From: Amborella trichopoda
Lineage: Eukaryota; Streptophyta; Magnoliopsida; Amborellales; Amborellaceae
NCBI RefSeq assembly: GCF_000471905.2
Contig: NW_006499436.1
Span: forward strand, 6,022,763 to 6,086,762
DNA: 64,000 nt
Reading direction: 5' to 3'
The notes under the pieces are model-generated. The model saw only the letters and a list, made by a program, of their open reading frames with translations. It searched no databases and was not told the origin of the DNA. Shown piece by piece: positions 46,401 through 57,200 of the stretch; position 1 is the stretch's first letter, and each line of letters opens with the position of its first letter. The translations under genes were made by a program, and so were the position numbers.

Positions 46401-49400
46401 TATATGCTTTCTATTTGGAAAGCAACAAAAAGCAACTTCTAAATAGCAGGCAAGACGGCCTGGTCCAATTGGTTGTCCGGTCCCACTCCAAACCTGGTCT
46501 GGTTCAATACAAAATGCAGTGATTCAAAATACCTGGGTCGAGGATATCAATTGAAGGCTAATTAATGCAGTTTTTCTCAAAAAAAATCTAATTATTTTCT
46601 TCAAATCAACTGTCAAAAAGAATTATTTATTTGAATTGGTCACCAACGTGTTGGACAGGGGATTGAATTGTATGGGACCAAGCCAATCTATTTTCTGTTT
46701 GACATCCGGTCCGGTTTCTGTGCTGTCCTTAACTGTGTGGGTTCGACCAGGCCTGTCCATTGTTTTAATAACATTAGTCTCCTATCATGTGTCATTGGAT
46801 CGTTAGTAAGATCCTGTTAGCCCTTGGTGGTCTTGTAGTTTCTAACAAGATATCCTTGTTTGCTTGTTTCGTTTGATGGGGTCGTGATGGTGCATGCAGT
46901 TCGAAGACAATGTCTTCTTTAATCTATGGAATGCATGGCTTGGTTCCATATAGCGGCAGCCTGAAAGTGAAAAATTGTGTTAACCATGACAACTTTTTAG
47001 GACTGTTCTTATCCCCTTGAGATGCAATTGTAACTTATGACCTTTCAGGATTTTAAGTCATATGTGTATGATTGTATGAATTTTACACTTCAGAAGGTGC
47101 AAGTATTGGCATGGGAAATGTGTCTGGGGTTAGGTCAGTCTTTAGTGACGGGGAATTGGTGGATACCAAATTATTTTGTGCAGGCAATCTTGCGAGTATT
47201 TACTATGAACAAGGCCGATTGGAGTTAGCTATCATCCATTACAGGCAAGCCATTGCTTGTGATTCAGGATTTTTGGAGGCATATAATAATCTTGTAAGTT
47301 TCTCCCTAAGGCTTTGCTTCACATTCTTGAAATGGAACTGTTTTGCCATGTAAACCAAATGTCATATCATGATTTGGTTTTTGGTGTGCAACTGTTATAC
47401 AAATGTAGGGCAATGCTCTCAAAGATGCCGGTAGAGTGGAAGAAGCAATCAGTTGTTATCAGGTTGGTTGGCTAATTATTTAGTAAATTTCTGGCTTGCT
47501 GTAGCTTACTTTCTTTTCTTATGCTCAAATTATTCTAATCCTTCCTTTTTCTGTTTCAAGTCTTGCCTTGCCTTCCAGCCTAGCCATCCACAAGCTCTTA
47601 CAAATCTAGGCAACATATATATGGAGTGGTGAGCCCTATTTTATATTTTATCTTGGACAATATATACCTTTCGGGTCGTGTTTGTAAGATCTGATGGTAA
47701 ACTTTGTTTACTCAGGAATATGATGAGCACTGCTGCTACATTCTACAAAGCAACTTTGGCAGTGACCACTGGATTATCAGCTCCTTATAGTAACTTGGCA
47801 ATAATATATAAACAACAGGTAATGGCTAGGCCTCTTTTTCCCTGTCAAGGTGCTTTCTGGTGTCTATCATGGAGCATTAATTAAGCATTTACTAGGAGAG
47901 TAATGCAAGCTGATAACGGCTCTCTATTGACAGGGAAATTATGCAGATGCAATATCTTGCTATAATGAGGTTCTTCGTATTGATCCTTTGGCAGCTGATG
48001 GGCTTGTCAATAGGGGAAACACGCTGAAGGAGATTGGTCGAGTTAGTGAAGCAATTCAAGATTACATACGGGCTGTTACAATTCGACCGACCATGGCTGA
48101 GGGCCATGCGAATCTCGCTTCAGCTTATAAAGACAGGTATAAATTCAAAGAATGGGAAAACCTGTTAATTTTCGAATCTAGATTCCCGATTACAAATTTC
48201 TTCTCAGAATACAAAGCAAAAAATGATTCACATTATTAATTTGCTGTACCGTTTTGCAGTACTGAGTACTGTATTGTTTATTTTTGTGTGTACTTCCTTT
48301 CTTCTCTTTTGCTTCAGAGATTATCTCTGAAGAGTATGTTCACTATGCTCTGATGGAAGTTGTCATGAATGGCCTACTTAGGAGGATTTTCTTGATCTAA
48401 AATTGTGTTCCATTTTGGAATCACCAGATGAGTATTTTACGAAAAATAAAAATAAATAAAAAAATTTGAGTACCTGGTCACTTAGATCTGAATGTCCAAA
48501 AGCTGGATGGTTTGTGCAATTTGAGGGTGTGGTCTATTTTCAAGCAGATCCAGGGAGCATGTTCAAGTCGTTCTTATGTAGGTTGCAAGGTTGAGTAGGT
48601 CGCATCCCCATAATTTTTGGGGCCCTAAAAGTTCACCTGGATAGGGTTCTTTTCCAAGGGAGCAAATGTATATTTTGCTCCCGTGGGAGCATATAATTTT
48701 TCAGCTCTCTAAAATGTCTGTTGGATAATAATTGTTTCCTTGCAAGATCTTTTTATGTTATTTTTGCTGTTGCTTGACGGTTTTTTTTGCTCTTGGATCT
48801 TTTCAGTGGTCATGTGGAAGCTGCTATTAAAAGTTACCAGCAGGCATTGCTCCTGCGTCCTGATTTTCCAGAGGCCACTTGTAATCTTCTACACACTCTA
48901 CAGGTATGACATTAAAATTGTCCTTTTAGAGTTTTTGCTGATGGGTTGGCATGGCTAGCCACAGTGGTCTGGCTGTTTGCCTAAGAGGCCATAATGCATT
49001 GTCTATTGTGCTGTTAAGAGTGTTAGCTTCTCTTATAAAGCTATGATTGGGCATTTAGAAGCTGCTTTAGCTGCTTGAGAACTGCTATGTGAGTGAGAGG
49101 GAAATAGGGAGGGAGGTGAATATAGCGATCATTCTAGCAGCATTGAATTAGGTTTGTAAAAGGTGCGATATGTTGATGGTAACAATTATTTGAATTTCCA
49201 GTGTGTCTCATGCATTGTCTATTGTGGTATTAAGAATGCTAGCTTCTCTTATAAAGCTATGATTGGGCATTTAGAAGCTGCTCTAGCTGCTTCAGAACTG
49301 CTATGTGAGTGAGAGAGGGACATAGGGAGGGAGGTGAATATAGCGATCCATTCTAGCATAAAATTAGGTTTGTAGAAGGTGCCATATGTTGATAGTAACA

Positions 49401-52290
49401 ATTATTTGAATTTCCAGTGTGTCTGTAATTGGGAAGATCGTGAGAACCAGTTCAAAGAAGTTGAAGCAATCATAAGGAGGCAGATACAGGTTTTGTTGTT
49501 GGCTTGTTGGGACATTCTTTTACTTGCACAAGTCTATTTTCCTTATTAAGAAAAAAATATCCAGTTTTATGGACGCCCTTGTTTTTTTTAATCCAGGTGT
49601 CAGTGCTCCCTAGTGTGCAACCTTTCCATGCAATAGCATATCCCATAGATCCAATTCTAGCTTTAGAAATTAGGTAAGCTCTCTACTCTGAATTATGCTG
49701 CGATAGGATTGAGTTTCTTAGTTGTGCATTTATTTATAGTTTTCATTCTGTGCCTTTGCAGTAAGAAGTATGCAGCACATTGTTCTGTGATTGCAACCCG
49801 CTATGGCCTTGCATCCTTCAGTCACCCCCCTCCCCTTCCTGTAAAGAGCGAGGGTAGAAATGGTCGTCTCAGGGTGGGGTATGTTGTAACTCAAATTAAA
49901 ATTCTGTATGCTAGTGAATTTGTAGATATTTGACCAGTGCAAAGGAGTGGGGACGCATGTGCACTGTGTGCATGTGTGTGGGTGGGAGAGAGAGACCTTT
50001 GTTTCTATCTTACTAATATTTGGATGACTATCAACAGCTACGTGAGCAGCGACTTTGGTAACCACCCACTATCGCATCTGATGGGCTCAGTATTTGGCAT
50101 GCACAACAGGGAAAATATTGAGGTTTTGTTTTTATCTTACTTCCCAGAATGCAACAGTATGGTTGTTGTAGTTTGTTTTCTGATTTTTACTTACATTTCC
50201 TTTTATCGATATGTTATCATGAAAATATCCAGGTCTTCTGTTATGCTCTTAGCCCGAATGATGGTAGTGAATGGAGGCAACGTATCCAATCGGAAGCAGA
50301 GCAGTTTGTTGATGTTTCGTCCATGTCATCTGATTTGATCGCTAATATGATCAATCAGGATAAGATACAGATCCTTGTCAATTTGAATGGATACACGAAG
50401 GTAATTCATTTATTTAATTAGCAGTCCCAGTGGTTAGATTCTTGAGTTGTAGAGTTCGGCTCAGTTCAGTGATGAGCAGAAATAACCTAATTATTTTATG
50501 GAAAAAACATATCGTAACCTTTTGTGAACTCTTTATGAAAATTAAATAAACCAATAACCTAGTTATTCAAAATTTAGGTTTTCGTATCATATAGCCCTAG
50601 CAAAGAAGATTCCTTCAGGTGCCATTGAAGAACCGTGTACTTTTTTAAATTCTAACTCCTTGACATGGTGCGATTGTGGATACTAGAATGAAATGGTCTG
50701 CCATATTTCCAATGGAAAATTAAAGAAAAAGAAAAAGAAAGGTTCATGTATTGAACATATTTTCGAAAATCCTGTTAGTTGTAGGGGGTTTCTATTCAGG
50801 GTTTGAATTTTTGATAAAATCCCCAGAGAACATCATCTACTCATGTTTTGTTCATTTGTTGCAAGAGCTGCTGATCTCTTTTTCTATTGCATTGTTTTGA
50901 TGCGTTTCCTTTGATTCTTTTTTTTTTAATTTGGAGTTTGTCGTTCTGCTTTCGTGTTTTTATTTTTCTTGTGCCTTTTAATGCTGTAGGGGGCAAGGAA
51001 TGAAATTTTTGCGATGCAGCCAGCACCCATTCAAGTTTCATACATGGGATTCCCCGGGACTACAGGTGCAACTTACATCGACTACTTGGTTACAGATGAG
51101 GTAGGACTTCAGTGGGGGGAAATGCATTGGTCTAGTTGAATTTGATGTGGCTCATACCTTAGTTTTCTTTTGACGTGGTTGTTGTGCTGAAAAAAAAAAT
51201 GTATGCAGTTTGTTTCCCCTACACGCTTCGCTCATATTTACTCGGAGAAGCTTGTCCACCTCCCTCATTGTTACTTTGTCAATGATTATAAACAGGTAGC
51301 ATGAAAGTCCTTTATTCGCTAGTTCAAAAGGTCTGCATTACTGTTGGTTGTGATGACCATATATACATCATTATATATGCATTTGTTTATATCGATAGAC
51401 TTTTGCAGAAAAATCGGGATGTTCTGGAACCAGTTTGCCGGCATAAACGATCAGACTATGGATTGCCAGAAGATAAATTCCTATTTGCTTGCTTTAATCA
51501 ACTGTACAAAATGGACCCTGACATCTTCAATACATGGTAAGAAGTGTGTGGGTGTGGGTGTATGTTTTTTCTTTGGGGATAAGTTGCGATACGTGGTAAC
51601 TGCTTGTCCATGTACTGTATGATCATGAAAACTATCACCTTAGTTCTTCTCTCTAATTACTGGTGAATTGTAAATGCTTTCATCTATTAGAAAGAAAAAA
51701 GAGAATTAAGTTGTTAATGCTTTTGTACCAGGTGCAACATTCTTAAGCGTGTACCCAGTAGCGCTCTTTGGCTTTTGAGATTTCCAGCTGCAGGAGAGAA
51801 CAGATTGCGAGCATGTATGGTGATGTTCTTATGGAAGAGAGAGCCCATTTGTTTACTATCATGGTTTACTTCATTTATTGTTTGTTGTTTTCAGTATTAC
51901 ACCTCTTATGTGATGCTTTTCTTTTTTGCTTTGATTAGTTATATGGTTCGATTGGCCTTATTATTGTAATTTGGCTACATAAGCTATTTGCTTTTGCATT
52001 TGTTCAGATGCGGCTGCGAAGGGTGTACATCCAGACCAAATCATCTTTACTGATGTTGCTGTGAAGAATGAGCACATCCGTCGCAGTGCTCTAGCTGATT
52101 TATTCCTCGACACGTATGCTTAAATCTCTGCCGCCCCCCCATCCCCCTCGTCACACACACATATACACATGCGCATACGTGCATGCATTCACTTCATTGA
52201 TGATTCTTTTCACCAAGTTTCCCTTAGTGCCATATTGGGTTTTGCACTCTCCTCTCTCACTGAGTTTCACTTAACTAATCACCATTTGTT

Positions 52291-52322
<32 letters not shown>

Positions 52323-53297
52323 TCAGACACTTTGAGGTTTCTCTTTCACCAAGTATCACTTAATTAATCACCATTTTGGGTTTTGCTCTCTCTGAGAGAT
52401 CTTACTACCCTACAATTTTGGGTTCTGCTTAATGGCCCTCACGAGCTACTCACACCACTTTGTTGAGTTTGGGTTTTGCTATTTAGGACCATGCTTCTTC
52501 TTTCATCCGTCTTCTAATTGTCTTTCTGGTACAAAACAGGCCCTTGTGCAATGCTCATACGACGGGCACGGATGTACTATGGGCTGGTCTGCCTATGATT
52601 ACAAGGCCTCTTGAGAAAATGGCCACTAGAGTTGCAGGGTCACTGTGCCTGGCTACTGGAGTAGGAGAGGAGATGATCGTGGGGAGGTAAAATTATAGCT
52701 CTTTCTTTTGTTGTGTGGGCTTATGGAAAATGTTACTTCAGCCGGTAAGTTTTCCTTTCTATGTCATCCTTTGGTGATTATTCTTTTAAATGTAGCCTGA
52801 AGGAATATGAAGAGAAGGCTGTATTCTTTGCGGAGAATAGACCAAGGCTTCAAGCTCTTACCAACAAACTGAAAGCAGCACGGATGACCTGCCCACTTTT
52901 TGATACGGCTCGTTGGGTAAGTTCCTTTGTTTTTATAGCTTGATTTTGTCCTTTTGAGTCTCATGTTTCTTATTTGAATGCGATAGTAATTTCTGATTAT
53001 TTGAATATTCCACCAAATAATTTCCAACCCGTAGGAAACGGGTCGAGGTTAGTCACCATGATACCAGTTTGATTTCTACCAAGGCTCCTAATTTTTCCCT
53101 TGAGCTTCAATCCCCAAATTTTAGGATGGATGAGGTTAAGTGGTATATATTGCCAGATTGGAATTCACATTTTGTAAACTCAGGTGACGAATCTGGAGAG
53201 AGCATATTTCAAGATGTGGAACCTCTATTGCTCAGGCAGCCAACCTCAGCACTTCAAAGTGATGGAGAACAATGCCGAGTTCCCTTACGATAGATGA
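40242..53297 (+). CDS. SEC: SECRET AGENT-type O-GlcNAc transferase, 28 exons
   Basis: Exons: 40242-40416, 42196-42341, 43054-43152, 43271-43321, 44455-44571, 44663-44719, 44956-45075, 45973-46035, 46131-46209, 47184-47293, 47409-47462, 47561-47628, 47716-47818, 47934-48136, 48807-48903, 49418-49489, 49597-49673, 49762-49878, 50038-50122, 50233-50400, 50990-51100, 51209-51295, 51409-51536, 51732-51814, 52008-52113, 52540-52686, 52796-52916, 53184-53297. All introns are GT-AG, phases agree, and the product is 985 aa (Arabidopsis SEC is about 977). The enzyme (GT41) transfers GlcNAc from UDP-GlcNAc to Ser/Thr of nuclear and cytosolic proteins. TPR repeats fill residues about 59-514; the bilobed catalytic region follows, with DFGNHP, FNQLYK and a CNxHTTGTD loop. 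The start is the first ATG after the AG-rich leader; the extra 19 upstream codons in frame lack an ATG. Confidence 0.96.
40705..41083. mobile_element. MITE-like element in SEC intron 1, GGCCTAGGC-end subtype
   Basis: It is the inverse orientation of the copy at 10921. The left end TGATAAGGCTGCAGCCTATC and right end AAAGCCTAGGCCTTATAGAA carry different palindromes. The interior CATCACGGGGATTTCCGA and CCAAAGTGCTTTTTGG matches sister copies in reverse complement. Confidence 0.65.
41753..42112 (+). repeat. Three tandem copies of a 120-bp unit in SEC intron 1
   Basis: GGTAC(G/T)ATTAGATAAT begins at 41761, 41881 and 42001, exactly 120 bp apart. Copies differ at only a few bases each, so the triplication is recent. 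The array ends about 80 bp before the exon 2 acceptor. Confidence 0.95.
42196..48903 (+). CDS. SEC: SEC exons 2-15: TPR superhelix
   Basis: These fourteen exons encode residues about 59-514 as successive 34-residue TPR units, for example [16 protein letters not shown]-like, [53 protein letters not shown] and [12 protein letters not shown]. The repeats form the substrate- and partner-binding superhelix. Many introns split repeats at similar places. Intron 1 (1779 bp) and intron 7 carry MITEs; exon 9 joins exon 10 as [14 protein letters not shown], as in the family. Confidence 0.93.
45372..45767. mobile_element. MITE in SEC intron 7, GGTTGCAACC-end subtype (396 bp)
   Basis: The left end is GGGAAAAAGTTTATATAAGG and the right end, in reverse complement, GGGTGTGGTTTCTATAAGG. 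The subterminal palindrome is TAAGGTTGCAACCTTA on the right and one base off on the left. Flanks tttgatat (45364-45371) and tttgatag (45768-45775) look like a target duplication. Confidence 0.8.
48994..49425 (+). repeat. 216-bp tandem duplication copying a 3' splice site (SEC intron 15)
   Basis: Units 48994-49209 and 49210-49425 are close copies (ATGCATTGTCTATTGTG start). The second ends with the true exon 16 acceptor, TTTCCAG at 49417, plus the first bases of exon 16. The first carries the same acceptor and TGTGTCT at 49195-49208. Confidence 0.95.
49418..53297 (+). CDS. SEC: SEC exons 16-28: GT41 catalytic region
   Basis: Encodes residues 515-985. Key family motifs are [20 protein letters not shown] (His near residue 612, counterpart of human OGT H498) and FNQLYKMDP (Lys near 787, counterpart of human K842). 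[30 protein letters not shown] and [11 protein letters not shown] follow. The loop CNGHTTG of relatives reads CNAHTTG here (Ala 864), and PMITLPLEKM reads [10 protein letters not shown]. The C-terminus is FPYDR then TGA, as in relatives. Confidence 0.93.
52140..52345. repeat. Microsatellites in SEC intron 25
   Basis: A CA-rich stretch lies near 52152-52175. A (TC)n followed by (AC)n run lies at about 52291-52323, within imperfect repeats of CACTTAACTAATCACCATTT. Confidence 0.8.
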
Positions 53298-53730
53298 TAG
53301 CACTTGAAATTGTACCTGTTGTAGATAATACTCTCACATCAGAGAGTTTCAATGCATTATGGTTTCTGTTGAGATATAGGAGAGAGAGAGAGAGAGGTAG
53401 AGGTCTATGAGTTATGGTTTCTGTTGATAGAGCGGAGGAACCACAGTTTGGGTGGATCCAGAAAATGGGGGCCCTTTATATTATGTAGATTGTTGCGGAG
53501 TTTGTAAAGTAGGTTTTTTCTGTCCCGTCTTTACAGAAGAAAAGAAAATCCATTCTAGGTATCTCATTGTGCGCCTTATGTTTTTCACGCCCTTTGTATT
53601 TAATGGTGTAATCATTGATGAATTGGCATTTTAGGTGGCAACTGGGTGAACTTAGTGCCAAATTTTGCATTATCAAATACGCAGTTTGTTGAGGGATGGG
53701 AGAATGTGTGTTTGGGCATCTTTTGAAGTG
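53298..53730. other. 3' flank of SEC
   Basis: Presumed 3' untranslated region with an AG run near 53380-53396. No further gene is seen. Confidence 0.4.
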
Positions 53731-54093
53731 TAGATGAAGTTTCTATCAGGCTTAGTTTTTATGAAAACAAAATAAAGCTTCACCTTGGAAGTAATTTAGC
53801 CATGAAATTTTAATAATTGTTCAAAAATCAATTTTTAAAATCGATTATGAAATTTGAAGTTCAAAAAATGATACAGGTTTTGACCTATGAACTTTTGTTA
53901 TTTTCAAGGTGAAATAGACAGTTTAGGTAATGTGTTTCAACGTGTGTTATTAGGGTAGGAAATTATAGTTTTTTTTTTTTTCAATAATTATAATGGTCGA
54001 AGGCCTAGATGATTAATTTTCAGGATTTCTTTATTCCAGATTTGTAGTTTTCAGTAAAAGTTGATATGAAGCATTACGGCCCTATCAAAGTGG
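53731..54093. mobile_element. MITE-like element, GGCCTAGGC-end subtype, diverged
   Basis: Starts TAGATGAAGTTTCTATCAGG, with TTATGAAAACAAAATAAAGC next, and ends in ATTACGGCCCTATCAAAG. The interior GTGAAATAGACAGTTTAGGT matches sisters. Ends are approximate. Confidence 0.6.
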
Positions 54094-54225
54094 TTTAGTA
54101 TTTCTAGCAATCATAATTACGACACCGGGCACCCGTCTCACACCTCAAGAAGTGGAAAGCTTTGCATCAAGCTCCTCGAAAGCCGGCCTGATTCAACCTT
54201 CTCCTTATGTAGGAGAGGGTTATAG

Positions 54226-57200
54226 CTGATCCAGCTGCTTAAGAATTAGTTACTTGATTCCGATGGCCATAACGTCTTCACAACAAGCCAGTTGCTCATG
54301 GTTCTCTCATTCGAGCGTACAATTTGATCAGCAAATCGTAATGATGATTTATTGGCAAGCCAGCAAAGACAGTGGGGTGGTTTAGTCCAAATATTTAGGG
54401 GCGAGAGAAAATTAGGAATCAGTTAAATTGAGTATAAATATCATGCTAATTTGAATCTGGTTGAAAAAAACTGAAAAAATAAAATACTGAAATAATTTAC
54501 ACCTGGAAAATATAAAATATGGTTATAATTTGCAATGGACATACAATGATCAAACTAGACTAATATAAGGGAAATTATCGTTAATATACTTTTATTTTAG
54601 TAAAATCTGAAAAAAAAAAGACCATAAATTTTTCAAAACCTTGCTTATACATTTTTTCATAAATTTCAGTTTTTTTTTTTAACCAAATTGACCTTCACGG
54701 TAGTCTTTTTACCGTAATACATTTTAAGCTTTACGGTAATTAAAACACTGTAAAAAATTCAAAGAGTATTACAGTAATTTAGAATGGGGCTATTTTACCC
54801 CTCTTTTTCAAAAAAAGACTATCGTGAATGTCATTTTGATAAAAATAAAAGCCGAAAATAGTGAGAAAGGGTGTAGCTGATTCAGCTGTCTAAGAATTAG
54901 TTACTTGATTCCGATGGCCATAACGTCCTCACTACAAGACAGTTGTTGCTCATAGTTCTCTCATTCGAGAGTACAACTTGATCAGCAAAACGTAATGATG
55001 ATTTATTAACAAACCAGCAAAGACAGTGGGGTGGTTCAGTCCAAAAATTTAAGGGCGAGAGAAAAATAGGAATCACCTAAATTGAGTATAAATATCATGC
55101 TTATTTTGAATCTGGTTGAAAAAATTGAAGAAATAAAATACTGAAATAATTTAACAGCCGGAAAATATAAAATATGGTTATAATTTGCAATGGACATACA
55201 ATGATCAAACTAGATTAATAAAAGGCAAACTATAGCTAATATACCTTTATTTTAGTAAAATCGGAAAAAAAAAGACCCCTAATTTTTCAAAACCATGGTT
55301 ATACTTTTTGTCAAAATTTCAGCTTTTTTTTTTAACCAAATTGACCTTCACGGTAGTTTTTTTACCGTAATACATTTTAAGCTTTACGGCAATTAAAACA
55401 TTGTAAAAAATTCAAGAGTATTACAGTAATTTAGAATGGGGCTATTCTACCCCTCCTCTCTAAAAAAACACTATCGTGAATGTCACTTTGGAAAAAAAAA
55501 AAGCCGAAAATAGTGAGAAAGGGTGTAGCTGATTCAGCTGCCTAAGAATTAGTTACTTCATTCCGATGGCCATAACGTCCTCACTACAAGACAGTTGTTG
55601 CTCATAGTTCTCTCATTCGAGAGTACAACTTGGTCAGCAAATCGTAATGATGATTTATTGGCAAACCAGCAAAGACAGTGGGGTGGTTGAGTCCAAAAAT
55701 TGAAGGGCGAGAGAAAAATAGGAATCACCTAAATTGAGTATAAATATCAAGCTTATTTTGAATCTGGTTGAAAAAATATGAAGAAATAAAATACTGAAAT
55801 AATTTAACACTCGGAAAATATAAAATATTGTTATAATTTGCAATGGACATACAATGATCAAACTAGAAGTATATGGAAAACTATCGCTAATATATCTTTA
55901 TTTTAGTAAAATCGGAAAAAAAAAGACCCCTAATTTTTCAAAACCTTGCTGATATCTTTTTTCATAAATTTCAGCCTTTTTTTTTAACCAAATTGACCTT
56001 CACGGTAGTCTTTTTACCGTAATACACTTTAAGCTTTACGGTATTTAAAACACTGTAAAAAATTCAAAGAGTATTACAGTAATTTAGAATGGGGCTATTC
56101 TACCCCTCTTCTCCAAAAAAAGACTATCGTGAATGTCATTTTGGTAAAAAAAAAAAGCCGAAAATAGTGAGAAAGGGTGTAGCTGATCCAGCTGCCTAAA
56201 ATTAGTTACTTGATTCCGATGGCCATAACGTCCTCACTACAAGACAGTTGTTGCTCATAGTTCTCTTATTCGAGAGTACAACTTGATCAGCAAATCGTAA
56301 TGATGATTTACTGGCAAACCAGCAAAGACAGTGGGGTGGTTCAGTCCAAAAATTTAAGGGCGTGAGAAAAAAAGGAATCACATAAATTGAGTATAAATAT
56401 CGTGCTTATTTTGAATCTGTTTGAAAAAAACGGAAGAAATAAAATATTGAAATAATTTAACACTCGGAAAATATAAAATATGGTTTTCATTTGCAATGGA
56501 CATACAATGATCAAACTAGATTAATATAAGGGAAACTATCGCTAATATACCTTTATTTTTAGTAAAATCGAAAAAAAAAGACCCCTAATTTTTCAAAACC
56601 TTGCTTATACTTTTTTTCATAAGTTTCAGCTTTTTTTTTTAACCAAAATGACCTTGACGGTAGTTTTTTTACCGTAATACATTTTAGGCTTTACGGTAAT
56701 GTAAATACAGTAAAAAATTCAAAGAGCATTACAGTAATTTAGAATGGGGCTATTCTACCCCTCTTCTCCAAAAAAATGACTATCGTGAATGTCATTTTGG
56801 TAAAAAAAAAAGCCGAAAATAGTGACAAAGGGTGTAGCTGATCCAGCTGCCTAAAATTAGTTACTTGATTCCGATGGCCATAATGTCTTCACTACAAGAC
56901 AGTTGTTGCTCATTGTTCTCTCATTCGAGAGTACAACTTGATCAGCAAATCGTAATGATGATTTATTGGCAAACCAGCAAAGACAGTGGGGTGGTTCAGT
57001 CCAAAAATTTAAGGGCGTGAGAAAAATAGGAATCACTTAAATTGAGTATAAATATCGTGCTTATTTTGAATCTGGTTGAAAAAAACTGAAGAAATAAAAT
57101 ACTGAAATAATTTAACACTCGGAAAATCTAAAATATGGTTTTAATTTGCAATGGACATACAATGATCAAACTAGATTAATATAAGGGAAACTATCGCTAA

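Noticed and set aside
47072-47183. Possible 5' extension of SEC exon 10
   Set aside because: The open frame continues upstream, but the family joins MAF directly to GN at this point, and the acceptor at 47183 restores phase exactly.
48670-48700. GCTCCCGTGGGAGC palindrome, with a similar GCTCCTAAGGGAGC near 10579
   Set aside because: Only two short occurrences with no shared context; chance or repeat relics cannot be excluded.
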